Shown: positions 10,959 to 20,803, counted from the stretch's first letter. The stretch: 64,000 bases of DNA from Mycteria americana (GCF_035582795.1 NC_134370.1:38923501-38987500); one strand, 5' to 3'. A program made the numbers and translations. The notes: generated by a model not told the origin, from the letters alone.

Positions 10959-13900
10959 GTAATGCCGCCTTACGTTAGCTCTGAAACAGCTCCGCTCGGG
11001 CTGCAGGAGCTGCCCTTAGGTCAGTTTGGCTTGTGCCGGTTGCCACGATCGCTTAAAAGTTGGCGATTGGCGCGCATCTCTTTTGGGGCGTGCGATAGCT
11101 CCGACTAGTATAAAGTCTGGTGAGAAAGCTGCAAATCAATAAAGGTTTTTTTACGCTAGGAGGAAGAACTTTGAGAGTAATCTGGAGGTCTCCCGCTAAA
11201 TCTTTGTCTTGCTGTTTAGAAGCGCAAGAGCAGCTGGGCTGATGCCGAGGGCCCGTTTAGCCCAGCGCCCTGCCCCGAGGAGACAGGCTGTCTAGCCAGG
11301 GAGGGAACCCCCTCCTCCTCCTCCTCCTCCTCCTCCTGGTATCCGAGCTCACCAGCTCTGCCAGAGCTCGCCTTTATTTCTCGCTGCTGCAGCTGGCTGG
11401 CTTGCTTCTTCTCAAATGCTTGCTTCCTATAACCCATCGTGGTGTGCCTGGGGGAGCTGCTGGCCGCCGACTAATGCTCCCAGCGCGATGTGGGTTGAAG
11501 GCTCTTTGCGGAGGTGCTGGCCAAAATATTGCCCAGTCTTGGGTGACCTGCGCAGCTGGGCTGGCTGCTTCACCGCAGCGCAAGCAGCCCTTTCCTGAGG
11601 TGCGGGCGATGGCGAAATGCCTCCTGCCAGAGTTGTGAGGTCCTTGCTGGAGGACGGGGTGCTCTCTGTCCGGAGCGCCTCACGAGGGGCAGGGAGGGAT
11701 GAGAAGAAGTCCTGTTGCAAACCTAAGGGAACTTTCCTGCGGCAGATGCATACCTGGAAGTGGAAAAAAAATCAGTTTATCTAAAGAAAATTATGGTTGT
11801 TTCATGCTTTGCACTTCAACAACTTGCTGCTATCTTTTATGAGTTTATTCAATTCTCAGATTTAAATACCCCTTTGGGGTGACAGATTGATCCATAACCC
11901 ATCGCACATAAGTAATACTTTGTTGCACACTCTTCTGCTAGGATGTATCTGAGAAAAGAATACGTTACTCATAGAAATATGAGCTTTGAAAATGTCCGCT
12001 GTTGTAGACATTACCTTGCTTTGCTTTGGTAGAAGCCAGTTCAAGCTCTACTGTTTTTTCCCTGCTATTCCATGTCCGTGCTGGAAGTACTGTAAATGCA
12101 CAGGTGGCAGTATAGCTCTGGGAGAGGGGTTCGTATACAAACAGCAGCAAGCATCGCAGTGTTTCTGCTCGTGTGCCGAGATAGGCCTGCTGGAGGTTTT
12201 CTTGCTTGTTTGTTTTCCTTCCAGGTTTGTACAAGAAGTCTGGAAAACTTGTGTTCCTGGGCTTGGATAATGCAGGCAAAACCACTCTGCTGCACATGCT
12301 CAAAGACGACAGGCTGGGTCAGCACGTCCCCACGCTACATCCCAGTAAGTCTGCCAGCGACTGAGCCCCGCCTGCCTCGTGGTGTGGGTTTTTCCTCTTT
12401 AATTTTGGGGACACGGTGTCACAAGATGCCTCAGCGATAGCTCTGCGCTGGGGTGACAGGCTTCAAGAGTCTTAAAACTGCATCTGAGGTTACAGCTGCG
12501 CATTGGTTGCCCGAGCTGAAGGGGATTTGCATTTTCCTCTCAAATATAAAATGGAGAGCCCGAGAACTGGTGTGGTTCAATTAATAAGATGTGCCTGTCT
12601 TGGGGAGGGCATGGGTTTCTATTGAAAAGTGCAATAAAGTATAATAATGCAGGTTAATAAGCTTGTGCTTAAGTGGGGAGGTAGGAGAAATTATTTTCTC
12701 CTGCTCGCGATTTTGTGAAATGACTCCGTTTCACTGGCTGAATTCTACAGGAAGTTCAGGGAATTCCTGAATTGTACAGGATATCGTATATGAGGAGCGT
12801 GTGTGAGGTTAACACGCGTCCCCAAGAAATTCTGTCTGTGACAGCTTCTTTATTTTCCTGCAACACACAGAGCCTGTGTTTTTACTTTTCAGCATCAGAG
12901 GAGCTGACAATTGCTGGAATGACCTTTACGACTTTTGATCTGGGTGGACATGAACAAGGTAAAAGTGAAGTTGCCGAGTGGGAGGCACCAGATGAGGTTA
13001 ACTTTCCGATTTCTGTGATGTTCTCCAGCCACCTTAAGAAAAATCTGCCGAAAAGTGATACTGGAAAGGGATAGGATAGCAATTAGGAATACCTAATTAT
13101 TTGTCGCCTGAAGTTGTTTATGGAGCAATATGTGGGAATAACCTCCTGGCTCTAGGATACCAGTTGTTTCAGTGGTTCAATACTTCTGCTTAATTCTGGC
13201 AGTTCGGAAAAAAATGCTGCCAGTTCATGCTCTGCTGCCTGAAATACTTTTAGCCGTGGCAGACTTGAATGTCATAGGCTTATTCTTTTGAATAATTGCT
13301 GAATTTTTATTTTTAGACTTTCTAGAAGTTCTAAGCAAAGTTTTTCTGCCTTTTTTTTTAATACACAAAAATATTGGAAGAAAGACACCCTGGCTAAAAA
13401 GGCAGCCTTGGTGTTACTTACGAAAGCAGAGAGAGCGTAACTGGCTCTCCGAACTGCCTGTCCCTTCACCAGAAGGTCTTACACTGCCTTGAGGAAATCA
13501 TAACGCAGAGGGTGGCTCCTGCTTTTGGGTGTAGTTTTCCCGTTGCTTCAGGTAGCGTTTTCACAGGGCGGTGTTTGTCACTTCTGTGTTCCAGCTCGCC
13601 GGGTCTGGAAGAACTACCTGCCGGCCATCAATGGGATCGTCTTCCTGGTGGACTGCGCAGATCACTCGCGTCTTATGGAATCCAAAGTTGAGCTTAATGT
13701 AAATACACTTTTTTTTTTTCCTTCCCCAAGACCTCTGAATAGCTAAATTATAAATAATATTCTTCTTTTTTGGGCTGGAACTTGTGCACAGCGCATTTTG
13801 AGAGTCTCGTGCTTTGGATTTGCACTTCCCATGCGCCTTTTACGCCAGTGATGCGGTGTCCAAAGCGTGTGCTTAGAGGAATTTGCACGTTACTTTATGC

Positions 13901-14472
13901 AGGGACCGGATCAGTATGGATTTATAAGTATACTCTCCCAGAGCTGGAGAAGCCTGGATGCCCTTACTGTGGGTCGACCGTAGGCTCTTGAGCAACCTTT
14001 GAAGAAGTTTTGGAATGGCCCATGGGTTTAGATAGGAGCTTCCTCTGAGAAACCTTTCCAGAGAGACTCTTCTTCTGCAGGAGTACTGTAGCACCAAAAA
14101 ATAGCCCTTGTTGGTCACAGAGCTTAAACAAAAATATTTTCTTCAAACGATGAATGTTTTTTCTGCCTCTGCTTAACTCTTCTTCCATCTTGCATGCAGG
14201 CGCTAATGACAGATGAAACAATATCCAACGTGCCAATCCTTATCTTGGGTAACAAAATCGACAGACCGGAGGCCATCAGTGAGGAGAAACTGCGGGAGAT
14301 CTTTGGGCTCTACGGACAGACCACGGGAAAGGTAGGGAGGCATCCAAATCTTGGATCGTCCGCAAGCAAGGGAGTTGCTTGTTTCAAGTTACGCATTTCA
14401 CTGCAGAACAAGGCTCCGCCTGTAAACTAATTGAGGTGTGAATTTGTCCACAATATTGACCGAGATGAGTCT

Positions 14473-14522
<50 letters not shown>

Positions 14523-15216
14523 TATGATTACGCCCTCGGGCAGGTTTTGAAACTGCCAGAATTGTGCAAAACATGGTATCTCTACAACCATTCAGGAATT
14601 AGGTGTCGAGCTGGTATTTTAACACATTGTCTGGCTCTTCTGGTTTCGTTACTCTGCATTTCCATCCAGTTACCCATCTAATCATTTTTTCAGTGTTTAA
14701 AAACAGTACAGTTAGAGAGGATTGAGTGGAAATGCTGGGTGACAGTAGTAAAACACTGCAAGACTACTCGTGGTGCTAGCTTATCCACACGGTGACGATT
14801 GCTTCTTGTATCGCACTGCCAAGTATCGCCGGTACATCAGACTGTGCCTCGAAAATGGTTTGCTTCAGTGTTTCTAACGCCCGTTCTCCCACACTGCTGG
14901 CTCCGAAAGTCCCATGGGCAGCTCCCTCTCGCAAAGGGGCCGGTGTGCAGCAGAGAGGGGAAATCCCCTGGGCCGAGAGGGGTTTCCCTGGACGAGGGGT
15001 TTCCCTAGACGAGGGGTTTCCCTAGACGGTGGTGACTGGGTTGCCGCTTCCCGGAGGGCGGCAGGGGTGCGGTTCTGACTTCTCTTTGGATTTCCCTAGG
15101 GAAACGTGCCACTGAAAGACCTGAACGCGCGTCCCATGGAGGTGTTCATGTGCAGCGTGCTGAAGAGGCAAGGCTATGGCGAAGGCTTCCGTTGGCTATC
15201 GCAGTACATTGACTGA
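10901..15216 (+). CDS. SAR1A: SAR1A, COPII small GTPase, complete
   Basis: SAR1 is the GTPase that starts COPII coat assembly at ER exit sites. In the GTP form it inserts its N-terminal amphipathic helix in the ER membrane and recruits SEC23/SEC24. Six coding exons (10901-10958, 12225-12344, 12893-12958, 13595-13698, 14200-14331, 15100-15216) give 198 aa, the same as human. Visible motifs: N-terminal MSFIFEWIY with no myristoylation glycine; P-loop [16 protein letters not shown] switch II with the catalytic His (about H79); NKID for guanine; C-terminal LSQYID. FEWIYNG and GGHEQ match SAR1A rather than SAR1B (FDWIYSG, GGHVQ). The ATG lies 17 nt into its exon, after a 5'UTR intron. It follows PPA1 in the same direction with its own promoter. 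Confidence 0.98.
10959..12224 (+). other. SAR1A intron with CCT microsatellite
   Basis: Intron of about 1.3 kb. It contains a (CCT)n run at about 11,310-11,338. No other recognisable element. Confidence 0.75.
11310..11338. repeat. (CCT)n microsatellite
   Basis: About nine tandem CCT units. Intronic. Confidence 0.95.
12225..12344 (+). CDS. SAR1A: SAR1A coding exon 2 (P-loop)
   Basis: 120 nt, residues 20-60. It begins [20 protein letters not shown], holding the GTP-binding P-loop, and continues [19 protein letters not shown] with the switch I threonines. Confidence 0.98.
12893..12958 (+). CDS. SAR1A: SAR1A coding exon 3 (switch II)
   Basis: 66 nt, residues 60-82: [20 protein letters not shown] then EQ. 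DLGGH is the G3/switch II motif. Acceptor is tttacttttcag. Confidence 0.98.
13595..13698 (+). CDS. SAR1A: SAR1A coding exon 4
   Basis: 104 nt, residues 82-116, encoding [20 protein letters not shown] and then [13 protein letters not shown]. Its start (split Ala, then one Arg, then VW) corresponds to the human QARRVW segment with a single Arg visible in my reading of 13595-13606. Confidence 0.95.
14200..14331 (+). CDS. SAR1A: SAR1A coding exon 5 (NKID)
   Basis: 132 nt, 44 whole codons, residues 117-160. It includes [20 protein letters not shown], with the G4 motif NKID, and ends LYGQTTGK before gtaggg. Confidence 0.98.
14474..14522. repeat. (AAT)n microsatellite
   Basis: About 16 uninterrupted AAT units in the last SAR1A intron. 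Likely length-polymorphic. Confidence 0.97.
14979..15027. repeat. 17-bp tandem repeat near the last SAR1A acceptor
   Basis: Three head-to-tail copies of ggggtttccctagacga (the first with one G for A change, the third truncated by two bases), ending about 70 bp before the acceptor at 15,099. The unit itself contains a tttccctag acceptor-like string, which also occurs as the real acceptor of exon 6. Confidence 0.93.
15100..15216 (+). CDS. SAR1A: SAR1A coding exon 6 and stop
   Basis: 117 nt, residues 161-198 plus TGA. It encodes [20 protein letters not shown] (G5 region) and ends [10 protein letters not shown]. Confidence 0.98.
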   Translation, partial: GNVPLKDLNARPMEVFMCSVLKRQGYGEGFRWLSQYID

Positions 15217-15742
15217 TACTTGGACAGACATAAAGAGTTTTACTCCTCTGGACTGATCCTGTTCACAGCTTCCTGTGGACTTCTCTATTAGGACACGGAA
15301 GGCTTTCCAACCGCATACTGGCATTGACCAAGAGACTCCTGGTTTTTGGCTGCCCTATCGCACAGTGGTGACACAACTCTTTTCCACGTGACGGGGAGAC
15401 AGCACTGTTCTGCACGCGGGTGCAAGTTGTCCCTTTCAGTTCGGTTACAGCGGGGCTGGTGTGATCTGGGAAGTAAAACGCTGCACGCTGCACTGTAACA
15501 GCTGAAAAAGAGAGCACGTCTCACCACTGTGGTTAATTGACTTAAAAAAAAAAAAGGAAAAGAAAAAGCAATTATATTTTTTAAAGAAAGTGTTAATGTA
15601 AACAGCGTCCCTTCTAACTTTTTAGTTTAACATTCATCTTGTTTAGTCCAGAGTCTGGTTAGGGTTTTTTAAAAATATATTTAACGATATTTAGATATTT
15701 CACAAATTACTGAACCAAGGTATCACGATATTAGAAGTCCTC

Positions 15743-15748
15743 AATAAA
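15743..15748 (+). terminator. SAR1A proximal poly(A) signal
   Basis: AATAAA 527 nt after the stop codon, in AT-rich sequence and followed by GT-rich sequence. Confidence 0.8.
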
Positions 15749-16204
15749 CATAGCATTTGGGCTTAACTGAGCTGTAGGGTGGCTGTGCTGTGTCACGCTG
15801 TCCGACGACGAAGAGGGTGCCATTGGGACTGACGTGTGCAATCTGAGCTTCTTTAGTTTACGGGGATTTGTTTTAGTTGGAGAGGGGCACCCGCAAGCAC
15901 ACCTGGTTTAGGTGGTTGGATGCGGTGGCCGGCGCTCGCTCCTGGCGGGACGGGCTGCCCGAGCGCGCCGCCTGGTTCCTCCGCAGCCGGGCCGAGCTCC
16001 ACGCCGAGCCCTCGGTGGAGGACGTCGAATCCTCTCGCTGCGCCGTCACAGTGAGAACCACGAAGCTGTTTTGGTTGTCGTAGCATGGAAGTGTTTGACA
16101 TTTGCATATCATGAGGTTATTAATGTAGACTAAACCAGTTTCTTTTATACTCGACGGATTTTTTGTCTGAAGTTTCATTACTGTCTAGCGCTCATTTTCA
16201 GTTA

Positions 16205-16210
16205 AATAAA
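16205..16210 (+). terminator. SAR1A distal poly(A) signal
   Basis: AATAAA about 1 kb after the stop codon, followed by a T-rich stretch. Use of both sites would give two 3'UTR lengths. Confidence 0.65.
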
Positions 16211-16230
16211 GACATGTCTTTCTCCTCCGA

Positions 16231-17170
16231 AGGGGTAGCGATCCTTAGTTTAACCTGGCGTTGGCTGCGCTGCCCTTTGGCAGTCGAGCACAGGTGCCTG
16301 GCATAACTGTCCGTGGGGGAAGAAACAAAATGCAAGCGGAAAGAAGCAGCTCACTGTTGGCGAGTCTTCTTCCTCAGGCAGCCTGCTCCCTCGCTGGTAG
16401 CAACAAGCGCTTGATACTGATTTATACGCTTGGCCCAGGCAACAAACCGCCTTTAACCTCTCCCCAGTGAAGCAGTGAGTATTCACGTCCATGCTTTGGC
16501 AGGCGATGCAGCTTTAGGACGAGTCTGCACCTAGGCGGAGGGGAGCCCGTGCAAAAACGGAGCGTGCCGCAAAATGGCCACGCGTCTTGTGGTGCGGACC
16601 GGGAGAGGTGTTTCCTTGGAGAAGGGTGAAGGAGGGCAGGGCTGCTGATAAGGGAGACTGAGGCAGGATGGAAAACTTGCTTGCCTCCGGGCTAGTAAGG
16701 AGGCAAAGCTCGTAGCTCACGGGAGTGAGCAGAGGCTTCTTTCTTGGTGTAACGACCCCGCGCCGAGGCCTGCAGCGCCTGCGCAGCGAGGAGGGGGCTG
16801 TGGGGGTAGCTTAAACGCTGGCTCCCGCTTACTCCCAACATTCCTGGGAGTTTAGGCTCCCTAAAAGGGATTCTGCAAGTCCTGGTACCTCTGTTCCGAG
16901 GGAAGACGTAGCTTTGCCTCTCCTTTACGCTGTGGACAAGCAGGTCTGCAGAACAGACGCTTCTCCGTCCCGAAACTCGAGTGCCAGACATTGAGCCTAC
17001 AGAGGAGGGGGCCTGCTTTTGCAAACTACGCCTCCTGCTCCTCGGGAAAGGAGGGAGCAGACGTGTCAGTGAAGCAAGGCGAGCTGGACCCGTCAGCGGG
17101 CCGAGCTGGGGGCAGCGGAAAGGATGCCAACGCCCGGCCTGCAGCCGGTAGTCGCTCAGGGCTGGATAAA
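16231..17170. other. SAR1A-TYSND1 intergenic region
   Basis: Spacer of about 0.9 kb rising into the TYSND1 CpG island from about 16,740. Long open frames on both strands from 16,690 onward are products of high G+C and lack homology. Confidence 0.65.
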
Positions 17171-17614
17171 CGGGCTGTGGGCCGGGGGCGGGCGGCCGCT
17201 GCTGTGGCAGGGGGCGGAGGCGAGGCTCAGGGCCGAGAGGGGACCGGCCCCCGCCCGCTTGCCCTTCCCCGCCCTTCCCCGCCCCGGGCGCTGCCGCCCG
17301 CGCGGCCGCCGGTGAGCGGACACCGGGGCGGGGCGGCACCGCCACGTCCGAGCCCCGCCCCGCCGCCGCCGCTGCCAATGGGGAGGGCGCGCGGCCCCGC
17401 CGCAGCCAATGGGCGAGGGGGGCGGGGGAGAGGCGGGACCGGCGGCCGGCGGGGAGCGGCGCGGGGGGCGCGCAGCGGCGCGGGTGAGGGGCTGCGTTGC
17501 GTGGCGTCGCGTCGCGTCATATCGCGTCGTATCGCACCGCACCGCACCGCATCGCCCCGCCCCCGGCGCTGCCCGCGGGCTGCCCCGCACGCAGCCCGCC
17601 CCGCCGCCGCCGCC
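17170..17614 (+). promoter_or_regulatory. TYSND1 CpG-island promoter with paired CCAAT boxes
   Basis: Two CCAAT boxes in the same orientation (17375-17379 and 17406-17410, 31 bp apart, about three helical turns), typical of NF-Y sites. GC boxes are at 17325-17336 and around 17,417-17,425. No TATA box. Transcription probably starts within 40-100 bp after the second CCAAT box, so the 5'UTR would be short and contain the pentamer repeats at 17,492-17,553. Confidence 0.75.
17492..17553. repeat. Degenerate CpG pentamer array in the TYSND1 5'UTR
   Basis: A run of 5-bp units drifting from GTCGC/GTGGC to GCACC and GCATC (gcgtcgcgtcgcgtcatatc, then gcaccgcaccgcaccgcatc). It sits about 60 bp before the start codon in probable 5'UTR. 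Confidence 0.85.
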
Positions 17615-18720
17615 ATGGCGGAGGAGCAGGCCTGCTGCGTGGTCAGCGTCTCCGGCCCGCCCAGCGCCCCCGAGCCGGCCGCCGGCCCCTGCAGCTGCAG
17701 CGGCGTGGTCCTGAGCCGCGGCCCCGGGCTGGTGCTGTGCCAGGGCGCCGTCTTCGCCCCCTTCCTGCGGGACGGCCCCGCTGCCTGGGCGCGGCCCCGC
17801 GCCCTGCCGCCCGACGCCCTCCGGCCCTGCCTGCGCGTCCTCGTCCTGCAGCCCCCGGCGGGGACCCGCGCCCCGGCCCCCGGCTTCGACGCCCCGGCCC
17901 CCGGCCTCGACGCCCCGGCCCTCGGCCTCGACGCCCCGGCCCCCGGCCTCGACGCCCCGGCCGCACGGCGGAGCGCGGCCGGCGGCTTGCGGCAGCACGA
18001 GGCCCGGCTCCTGGCGCTGGTGCCCTGCGGCGCCTTCCGGCGGGCGCTGGCGCGGGCCTTCGGCCGGGCGGAGCAGTGGCGCTTCGGCGGGGAGGAGGCG
18101 GGCGGCGACCCGCGGGCCCTGCACTGGTTCGCCTGGCTGCGGGTGCCCGGGCTCGACTGCCCCGGGGGCGGCTGGGCGGCCCGGGCGGGCGCCGGCTGCC
18201 TGCGCAAGGGCGAGGGGCTGCTGGCCTGCGGCTCGCCCTTCGGCGCCCTCTGCCCCGACCTCTTCCTCAACACGCTGAGCAGCGGGGTGGTGAGCAACCT
18301 GGCCGGGGAGGAGAACGCCCTCATCCTGACCGACGCGCGCTGCCTGCCCGGCACCGAGGGCGGCGGCGCCTTCCTGCGCTCGCCCGCCGGGCCCCGCTTG
18401 GTGGCCGTCATCGCCGCCGCCTTCTGCTGGAAGGGCGCCGAGTGGGTCGGGCTCACCCTGCTCTGCTCCCTCGCCGCCATCCTGCGCAGCAGCGCCGCCG
18501 TGCTGGGCGAAGCCGGCGTCGCGGTGCCGCCGGTGCCGGGGCGGGCGGGCGCGCTGCGGGCGGGAGGCGGGCAGGAGGCCCTGGCCCGGGCGGCGCTGGT
18601 GGAGTGCGGGGCGGCCTGGGGCTCGGGGGTGCTGCTGGGCCCCCGGCTGCTCCTCACCTGCCGGCACGTGCTGGAGGCGGGCGGCCCGCTCCGCGCGACG
18701 CCGGTGCCCGGCCCCGGCCG
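17615..18720 (+). CDS. TYSND1: TYSND1 exon 1 (N-terminal region and catalytic His)
   Basis: 1,106 nt, residues 1-368 plus two bases. It begins AEEQACCVVSVSG, carries FLNTLSSGVVSNLAG and LTDARCLPGTEGG as in human, and ends just after the catalytic His351 (TCRHVLEAG). The repeat at 17,870-17,962 lies here. Donor is gtgagt at 18721. Confidence 0.95.
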
Positions 18721-19531
18721 GTGAGTGCCCCGGCGCGTGTCCCCCGCCCCGGCGCGGGTCCCCGCCCCGGCGTGGGTCCCCCGCCCCGGGCACCCCCGCC
18801 GTGACGTCGCGTGTGCCGTGTCCCTAGGGCTGCCGCCGCCCTCGGGGGGCGCGTGGTGTTCGCCACCGAGGAGTCGTCCCCCTTCGACGTGGCGGTGGTC
18901 GAGCTGGAGGAGAGCGTGCCGGGCTTCGTCCCCCCGTGCCTGGCGGACACCTTCCTCCCAGGTAAGCGGCTGGGGGGACGGGGGGGGACGGGCGGTGCCA
19001 CCCCCGCCTGGCGCCCACCTCCTGCCTCCCCCCCACCCCAGGAGAGGAGGTGAGCGTGGTGGGCTTTGGGGCGCTGGGGCGGGCGTGCGGCCCCTCGGTG
19101 ACGGCGGGGGTCCTCTCGGCCGTGGTGGCGGTGGCCGGGCGCCCCGTCATGCTGCAGACCACCTGTGCCGTCCACGGGGGCTCCAGCGGTGGCCCCCTCG
19201 TCTCCTCCCGCAGCGGACGCCTCCTGGGTAAGCTGGGGGGCCCCACGGGTGGGGGGGGGTTCCCATGGGTGTCCCCCGGCCAGCCCCGGTGACATGGGTG
19301 ATGCTCCTCTCCCCACCAGGGATCGTGGCCAGCAACACCCGGGACACCGGCGCAGGGGCCACCTATCCCCACCTCAACTTCTGTGTCCCCATCACCGTCC
19401 TGCAGCCCCCTGTCATGCGCTACCGCCGCACCGGCGACCCCAGTGCCTTCACCGTGCTCAACCAAGCAGACAAGGGGGTGCGGGCGGCATGGCGGCTCCA
19501 GCGGCAGCCAGGACCCCCCAGCAAGCTCTGA
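17615..19531 (+). CDS. TYSND1: TYSND1, peroxisomal trypsin-like processing protease, complete
   Basis: Serine protease of the peroxisome matrix. In mammals it removes PTS2 presequences and cleaves several PTS1 enzymes of beta-oxidation and plasmalogen synthesis. Four coding exons (17615-18720, 18828-18961, 19042-19227, 19320-19531) give 545 aa; human has 566. The protease triad is visible: His351 in LTCRHVL, Asp389 in SPFDVAVVEL, Ser462 in HGGSSGGPL. The C-terminus is PPSKL, a canonical PTS1 import signal. The start is a strong Kozak ATG after a CCGCCGCC tract; the frame is open further upstream, but homology begins at AEEQACCVVSVSG. Residues 86-113 are four copies of a 7-residue repeat replacing the segment that holds the mammalian self-cleavage cysteine. 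G+C is extreme in exon 1. It lies downstream of SAR1A as in human and converges on SPOCK2. Confidence 0.96.
17870..17962 (+). repeat. 21-bp coding minisatellite in TYSND1 (APAPGLD x4)
   Basis: Four in-frame 21-bp units (17870-17890, 17891-17911, 17912-17932, 17933-17953) and a 9-bp partial. They encode APAPGFD, APAPGLD, APALGLD, APAPGLD, then APA. The units differ by single bases, so expansion was recent. Confidence 0.96.
18828..18961 (+). CDS. TYSND1: TYSND1 exon 2 (catalytic Asp)
   Basis: 134 nt, residues 369-414. GRVVFATEESSPFDVAVVEL holds the catalytic Asp389. Acceptor is gtccctag, donor gtaagc. Confidence 0.95.
19042..19227 (+). CDS. TYSND1: TYSND1 exon 3 (catalytic Ser)
   Basis: 186 nt, residues 414-476: GEEVSVVGFGALGRACGPSV, then MLQTTCAVHGGSSGGPLVSS with the nucleophile Ser462. 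Confidence 0.96.
19320..19531 (+). CDS. TYSND1: TYSND1 exon 4 with C-terminal SKL
   Basis: 212 nt, residues 476-545. GIVASNTRDTGAGATYPHLN and FCVPITVLQP match the end of the protease domain. The protein ends GPPSKL then TGA, a textbook PTS1. Confidence 0.96.
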
Positions 19532-20797
19532 CCTCCCGTCCTGGGGAGCTTGTGTCGGGGACGGTGCTGCCACGTCCCCTTTTTGGCCCTGGTGGTGTCA
19601 GGGCCGAGCACCGGGACCCCGCAGGGCCGGTGGAGGGTGGGTGTCCTGGGGTGTGGGGGGGGAACATGGTGCAGTGCCTTTGCCAGCTGCTGGCACCCCC
19701 AAATCGGGGGGGGGTGTTTTGTTTTACTTTGTTTTCTCCCTGGAGCCTTAAATGCTGTGAGTTGAGGCCGTGGTGTCCTGTGGTGCTGAGTGGCTGGCGT
19801 GGCGAGTGGGTGGCGGGGGGGTGGCAGAGGGGTGGTGGGTGCACCTCTTCCCTGCATGCGTGGGACGTGGGTGGTGGGCGCTAGCCCCTCCCTGGGCAGG
19901 AGGCTCTGTGCCCACCCCCCCCCCCTCGCCCTGGGATATAGGGGTGTCTGAAAGCTGGTTTGGGGATGAGCCCGCACATGGGAGGCACCTGCAGAATGAT
20001 TTGGGGGGGGGGGGTGTCAGAGGAGGTTTGAGGATGGGGTCCTTGTCAAGGGCTGGGGTGGGTCATGGGGCAGCAGGGGTGCTCTGGGTCACGATGGGGG
20101 GGGTTGGAGGGTGCAGGGAACAATGGGCCTGGGGCAAGGCGGGGGCAGGGTTGATGCCAAAGTCTCTGGTCAGGCTGGGGAGGGGTGGCAGATGAGGTCT
20201 GGGTGGGGTCCTGGGGAGGGTCAGGCTGGTGGGAGGTTGTGCCTGGTCCTGGCTGGGGTGTGGGTTGGACTGGGGGGAGGTGGGGTGTCCTGTAAGGGAT
20301 GGGCTGGACTGGGCTCCTGGCTGGGGGGAGTGTGGGGTTGGGGTCCTGCTTGGAAATGGGGAGGGGGGTGTCAGGTCTGTGTCCTGCTGTGCTCAGGGTC
20401 CTGGGGGGGGGTGCAGGGGGAATTAGTTTGGGTTCCTGGAGAGGGTCAGGGGCTGATGGGGCGGGGCATACTGGGAGCTGGCACCTATGGTGGGGAGGAG
20501 GGTGCAGGGGGGGGAGAATGTGTCAGCTCCAGCCCCATGTAAGTTGAGTGTGGGGGCCCAAACCCAGAGGCACTGGTGGGGGGACACCCCCCTACCCGCA
20601 CCCCCCCCAGTCCCCCCTCCCAGTCCCCCATGAGGCAGCAGCAGGGCACCGCCAGCACCCCTGTCCTCTGCTGAGGGAACGCCCCCATGGGGGGTGCCCC
20701 CCCAGCACCCTGTGCAGGGCCAGCGGGTGCAGGTGGGGCATGGGGGTGTTGGGGAGGGGAGGAATAGGCGGGCGAGCATTTGACACAGCACGGGGTA
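19532..20797. other. TYSND1-SPOCK2 convergent intergenic gap, G-rich minisatellite-like
   Basis: The top strand is dominated by G-runs and degenerate repeats of GGGGTCCTGG, GGCTGG and GGGGAGG type from about 19,800 to 20,545; C-runs take over from about 20,585. There is no canonical AATAAA for TYSND1. The most likely poly(A) zone is near 19,750-19,770, where CTTAAATG is followed by a GT-rich stretch. The TYSND1 transcript end is therefore uncertain. Confidence 0.6.
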
Positions 20798-20803
20798 TTT
20801 ATT
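20798..20803 (-). terminator. SPOCK2 distal poly(A) signal
   Basis: TTTATT on the top strand, so AATAAA on the minus strand, 433 nt after the SPOCK2 stop. It is followed in the minus direction by GT-rich sequence. Confidence 0.7.

Larger units (their letters stand above)
15217..16230 (+). other. SAR1A: SAR1A 3'UTR
   Basis: AT-rich 3'UTR with two AATAAA signals. Between them is a GC-rich block at 15,880-16,055 that does not resemble its surroundings (see findings). The end of the long form is expected near 16,225. Confidence 0.7.

Noticed and set aside
16692-17378. 228-codon minus-strand frame upstream of TYSND1
   Set aside because: Lies in the TYSND1 promoter island, low-complexity, no homology. 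A divergent transcript is possible but not supported by sequence.
17156-18793. 545-codon minus-strand open frame over TYSND1 exon 1, and overlapping 476- and 435-codon frames
   Set aside because: Antisense or shifted shadows of a very GC-rich coding exon in which stop codons are rare. The plus-strand frame has clear homology, splice sites and a PTS1.
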